Positions 59,756 through 64,000 of a DNA stretch of 64,000 bases are shown here, one piece after another; position 1 is the first letter of the stretch, and each line of letters begins with the position of its first letter. The translations under genes were made by a program, and so were the position numbers. This DNA comes from Rhizophagus irregularis (Eukaryota > Glomeromycota > Glomeromycetes > Glomerales > Glomeraceae). Under the pieces are notes generated by a model that had not been told where the DNA came from, ran no database searches, and worked only from the letters and a program-made list of their open reading frames with translations. Location: assembly GCF_026210795.1 (NCBI RefSeq), contig NC_089451.1, positions 2,960,001-3,024,000 on the forward strand, written 5' to 3'.

Positions 59756-61489
59756 CGTAAGGCGAAAGATCATAAACATAGTAAAAGGTAATATCGTTGA
59801 AATTTTTTTAAAGATTTTTTTTTTAAAAAAAAACTTTGACGCAATAATATTTTCTGTAACAGAAACGTAACAAGATAACATGAAATAAATAAATAAATAT
59901 TATTAAAACAAACAAGTTGAAAAAAGCTTCAAAAAAAAGATAAGATTACGAGACTTAACGGGATTAATGGAACTATGTATAGGTCGTATGACTATTTTTT
60001 TTAATAATAAAGTTACAGTAATGAAAAATAACAATAAAACCAAAGAATATTTTATTACAAAAATATGCATTTAACACTATTAATGATATCGAAATTATGT
60101 TTAATACGTCATAAATAATGTAATTTATTACCCATCAACTGAGCTTAAATATTAATTAGCTTGATTTTTCCAATCAGCCGATATGATTTATATTGGAAAT
60201 ATGCAAAACTATAATAAAAAACAAATTATTTATAACGTCCTAATTTGTTATATACGTTACACAAAATACATTGAAAGAACGCCACATGTCGATCACGTGT
60301 TCAGAATTATTAAAGAAATTTCGCGATTATAATCTGTTAGTAGATTTGATTATTTGACATTAATTAATTATATAAAGCACGAAAATTAATTTTTTTGTTT
60401 ATTATTTCTTATAAATTATTAATTATAGTCGTTCTGAATTGAGTGATACTTTTATAATTATACTTATTATTCTAATCTTAATGTTGAAGATAATTTTTCG
60501 GTATCTAAATGTTTTGAAAAATTCCTTATCATTTGCATCAGTAATTCCGATCGAATATAAGGGATTATTGTGATAAAAATGTTTCGTTACTTGTTATGTA
60601 AAATTAAAATAATAAGAGGTTATTATAAAAAATTTGACAATCTAACCTTGTACAATATTTTATTGTCGTACTTTCATGAGGTAAAGATGACATGTTGATA
60701 AAAGCAAGATTATTCTTTCAACTTGCTTTAATAAATTCGTGTATAGCGAATGGAATAATCTGTGATGTTTATTATATAAATTAATTTTCGCCTACAAACT
60801 AAGAATTTTGTAAAATATTTACTACTCTAATCTTAGTGTTTAAATAATCCAAGATAAATAAATAAATAAATAAATAAATCATGATAATAATTTAAAATAT
60901 AAAAAAAAAATTGTTCAATGATTCAAAATCCATCTAAAGATAAAATTAACGAATTATAATTAGTTACATGCTCTATAAAGAAATTTATTGTTTAAGAGCT
61001 TACCGTCAGAAATTTCCAGTTCATCTTGTAACACGAAACAAATGTTGCAGTACTGTGAAATTTATGATTTATTTATATAATTACAAAATTCATTACAAAG
61101 ACAATTTTGTATAGTAATTTATTGTTACATTGTTACAAAAAAATCTTTTTTTTTATCTTAAAAAAATTTCATTGTAGCATTAAAAAAAATTACATCTTCT
61201 GCTGAAAAAAATACATATATATTGTTATTATATCTCAAAGAAATTCATTATAGCAATCTATTGTTATAGAAAAAATTTACCTCACTAATTAATATGAAAA
61301 AAAATTCCGAAAAACTTAACTTCTATTGTCATGAAAAAAAAAAAAATTCCCAGAAATATTAATTATAATGATCAAGCTTGATACAGCCAAAAAATGTTAT
61401 TATTATTAATAATAAGAATCGAGAATTGTAAAAATAAAAAAAGGTAATCGCCGTGGCGCCGCAGCATCGACCCAAACCTAAATGGTGAA
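59756..61489. other. Intergenic region
   Basis: A/T-rich with a T(n)A(n) palindrome near 59820 and an AAAT microsatellite at 60850-60880. No gene seen. Confidence 0.4.
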
Positions 61490-62150
61490 AGAATGTATTC
61501 AGGAAAAAAAAATTCGGTTTTAAAAAAAACCAAACCGAAAAAGGAAAAGGGGAAAAAAATTTCGGATTGGAGAAAAAGCCAACTGGAAAAAAAACGGAAA
61601 AAAAATAAAAATCGAAAAATAAAAATTGAAAAAAAAAATGAAAAAAAAATTGAGAAAAGAAAAAGGTTAAAGAAAGAAATCGGTTTAAAAAAGGGAAATT
61701 TTCAAAAAAAAATAAGTACCGAAAAAAAGGATAATAATTCGGTCCAAAAAGACCGAAAAAAAAAAATTCAAAAAAAATTAATAATAGAAAAAAAATAATA
61801 TATAAAAAAAAAATCGGTCTTAAAAGACTTGAATAACAAGATTATTTAATAAAAAAAAACAATAATGGTTTTCGGTTTAGGGAAAAAAACCAAATCTAAA
61901 CGGGGAAGAATGAAAAAAAAACAAAAAAAAATTTCGGTTTGGAAAAAAAAACTGGAAAAGAAAAATCTTTTAAAAAAAGAAATGAAAAAAGAAATGAAAA
62001 AGGTGTTTCGAAAGAGAAAAGAGAAAATTTGAAAAAAAAGAAAGAACCGAAAGTAAAAGATCGGTTCAAGAAAAAAAAACAAAGGTAGATTGAAAAGAAA
62101 AGGAAAAAAAAATTCTGATTAAAATTTCATTAACCGGAATTGGATTAGAT
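61490..62150 (+). repeat. Purine-rich tract with CCGAAAA words
   Basis: About 600 bases in which one strand is almost only A and G, interrupted by TTCGG, CCGAAAA and GGTT words. It ends in TTCATTAACCGGAATTGGATT, also found at 19764. The Lys-rich plus-strand frame (61493-61798) and Phe-rich minus-strand frame (61846-62082) follow from composition and are not called genes. Confidence 0.6.
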
Positions 62151-62294
62151 GTACAACATGACTTGCCGATCAAGCAGGTTTTTTATCACAAAATCCGATC
62201 AAATTGTAAAAAATTTTTATTCAGGTGAATAAAATATAAAAGTTAAATATTTTCATATATTAAAGTCATATGCTAATTATGATTACATGTATAG

Positions 62295-64000
62295 AGCGAA
62301 TGTTCTTCGTCTAATAATTTAGATGACTCGGTTGCATTCAGAATACCAATGCTTGAAAATACGCTCAACAGTTGTATCCTTGAATTAGAAATGAGCGGAC
62401 TTACAACGCCTAATGAAAAAGCGGAAGTGCTTATTAATAAAGATTTGACTAAAATAGAAAATTTGTTTGCTCTTAAATTACTTTTTGAAAACCCACTTAA
62501 TGAAATTTCGCCTGGAATCCTTCGTAATTCTTTAGTTACTTTAGCGAATCCAACACTTTTTGATTATTATGATAAATTAAGTGTGGCTAGGCTAGAGTTA
62601 CATATTCGTACCTGGGTTGCTGTATTGGAAAAAATTTGCTTTACACCAATGCGCTTAAGTAAAGAACTTCGAGATAAAGTTTATAATTCTTTAGCAAAAT
62701 TTGCAGAAATTCATAAAAAAACAACGCAAGTAATGCAAGAAGGAATTGATAATAATTATAGGTCTGACTTTAATCAATTCAATCAATTACAGGATAATAA
62801 AGAAGATGAAGGTATTATAAACAAACGAAATTATAATATTGACTTCTTATTAATTCACTTACGGGATACATTGCATAGTTTGCGTGATGATGAGACTTGG
62901 TTTCAAGAAATTATACGAAGAACTAAGAAATTGTTTAAAACTCTATTTAGCCTTGCACTACAAGAAGCAAATAGTGTTAGTCCAAATGAAATTGGTTCAA
63001 TACTTACTCAATTACGCGAGGGAGTAAGTTTTAAGTATCCAGTAGCGTCATATTATGTAGATTGGAGAATTATGTTGATAATTCAACATAATCTATTCGA
63101 ATTGTCTGGAAGCGTCAGTAGAAAATTTCAAGAAATGGTATTAATGGAATATTTTTGGAGTTATTTGGAAAAAGAATGGACTATTGTTACTAACAGTTCT
63201 ATTTTAGATTTACAATCCAAATTTAATGAAGTATCAAATAAACTTGTTAAAGTTTTAAGAAATACTGGGAATTTCATCAATGATCTTGCTGGAAATGAAC
63301 CTCTCACTTTACCACATACTTTATGGTTTGGGATTTTAGATCTTGCACAAAATCTTATTCAAAATTCTACTCGAAAATCCACGCATGGTCTTTGTTATTA
63401 TTTGGCAATTGAATCACTTAACAGAGCTCCAAGCAGTTTCATTCAATTTAAAGCAATTGAAATATTATTTCACTTGCGTAAAATTGATGATCAAATGTTT
63501 TCAATAATTAAAGCTGACTTTGATCAATACATTCAAAAATTAGATGAAAATAATTCAGAAGAAGTTCAAAAGTTATTAATATTTGTTGATAACAAATGTT
63601 CTGATGATTTTAATTTATTAAATAATAATCAAGGAAAGGAAAAAGGAAAGGAAAAGGGAAAGGGAAATCAAAGTGCATGTTTTACAAATGTACAAATATC
63701 AAAATCGGATATTTTAGGGATTATTGCGATTGAAATGACTTGTCCAATTGATCGTGAACCAACGGATCAATTGTGTGTTCTAAAATGTCAACATTTATTA
63801 TCATTTAATAATTTTAGGAAATTAAAACACAAAAATTGCCCTAAATGTCGAGAAAATATTGAATATAATGACATTAGATATTTACCACAAAATGTTATTT
63901 ATAACCACTTACGTTCGCAATTTTTTGAAGCTGGACATATTTTACCTTTAATTAAATCGGAAGAATTATCATGTGATAGTGATTCAGGTGATTCAGAAGT
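62295..64000 (+). CDS. Large protein with RING-like C-terminus, cut by window end
   Basis: The frame is open from 62295 to the window edge. The first ATG is at 62349 (MLENTLNSCILELEMSG), giving at least 550 codons. A plausible intron acceptor (TGTATAG) directly precedes 62295, so the true start may be in an upstream exon. Most of the protein is alpha-helical in appearance and not assigned to a family. A Gly/Lys/Glu linker (GKEKGKEKGKGN) at about 430 precedes a RING/U-box-like module: CPIDREPTDQLCVLKCQH at about 465 and NCPKCRENIE near 500. The usual second cysteine is Asp here. Such modules bring E2 enzymes to substrates, so an E3-type ubiquitin ligase role is plausible. It is the only intact gene on the plus strand. 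Confidence 0.65.

Noticed and set aside
61493-62082. Lys-rich and Phe-rich proteins
   Set aside because: They are direct products of the purine-rich tract, and no recognisable fold or codon bias is seen.

Overview
The window looks like nuclear DNA from an arbuscular mycorrhizal fungus, most probably Rhizophagus or a close relative. This is inferred from three things. The base composition is very A/T-rich, with long A and T runs. The genes have short A/T-rich introns with GTATR/GTAAGT donors and TATAG acceptors. The gene families are those expanded in that lineage: F-box/LRR proteins, protein kinases with a WCxxC ribbon before the N-lobe, a MATA-HMG box protein, KH proteins, a TPR-SET protein, Sel1-repeat relics and a RING protein. 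No species can be proved from the sequence alone.

Layout. 1-6340: two tandem copies of a GC-richer element, each encoding a superfamily-3-type helicase on the minus strand. The left copy is open and the right copy is broken by a one-base deletion. Each has an upstream array of short iteron-like words, and the word differs between the copies. 6340-13481: a P/THAP-type DNA transposon with 37-bp perfect inverted ends and a decayed multi-exon transposase. Its left end holds a MITE with a 9-bp target duplication, which itself holds a second MITE with an 8-bp duplication. 13540-13717: a further MITE. 15303-18191: two paralogous KH-domain genes. 23035-25080: an F-box/LRR relic, a duplicated dispersed repeat and a 92-99-bp minisatellite. 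27892-29502: an intact F-box/LRR gene. 30395-30990: a Sel1 relic. 31735-32115: a long fold-back element. 32447-34091: a four-exon protein kinase gene. 35469-37051 and 44830-46254: inverted copies of one CCCTATAA-ended element on either side of a MATA-HMG gene (42013-42585). 46567-47130: another MITE. 49116-51329: a TPR-SET gene. 53922-59009: a nine-exon kinase gene. 62349 to the window end: an open gene with a RING-like C-terminus.

The two strongest signals are these. (1) The nine-exon kinase gene encodes about 1294 residues. Seven successive N-lobe modules precede a single C-lobe. Every intron is phase 0 and every exon is a multiple of three. The first six modules have lost the glycine loop but keep the beta-3 lysine and the EFLNK helix; only the last has a normal glycine loop. 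(2) The tandem helicase elements have aligned upstream arrays in which almost every repeat has switched from ATGACAGAT to GTTTCAGAT, while the flanks and the helicase stay nearly identical. A wider pattern links many of the non-autonomous elements here: each carries its own short word, repeated in both orientations, inside its ends.

From 1 to 59009 all intact coding genes lie on the minus strand. The rest is A/T-rich intergenic DNA with many T(n)A(n) palindromes and a marked excess of CACGTG.
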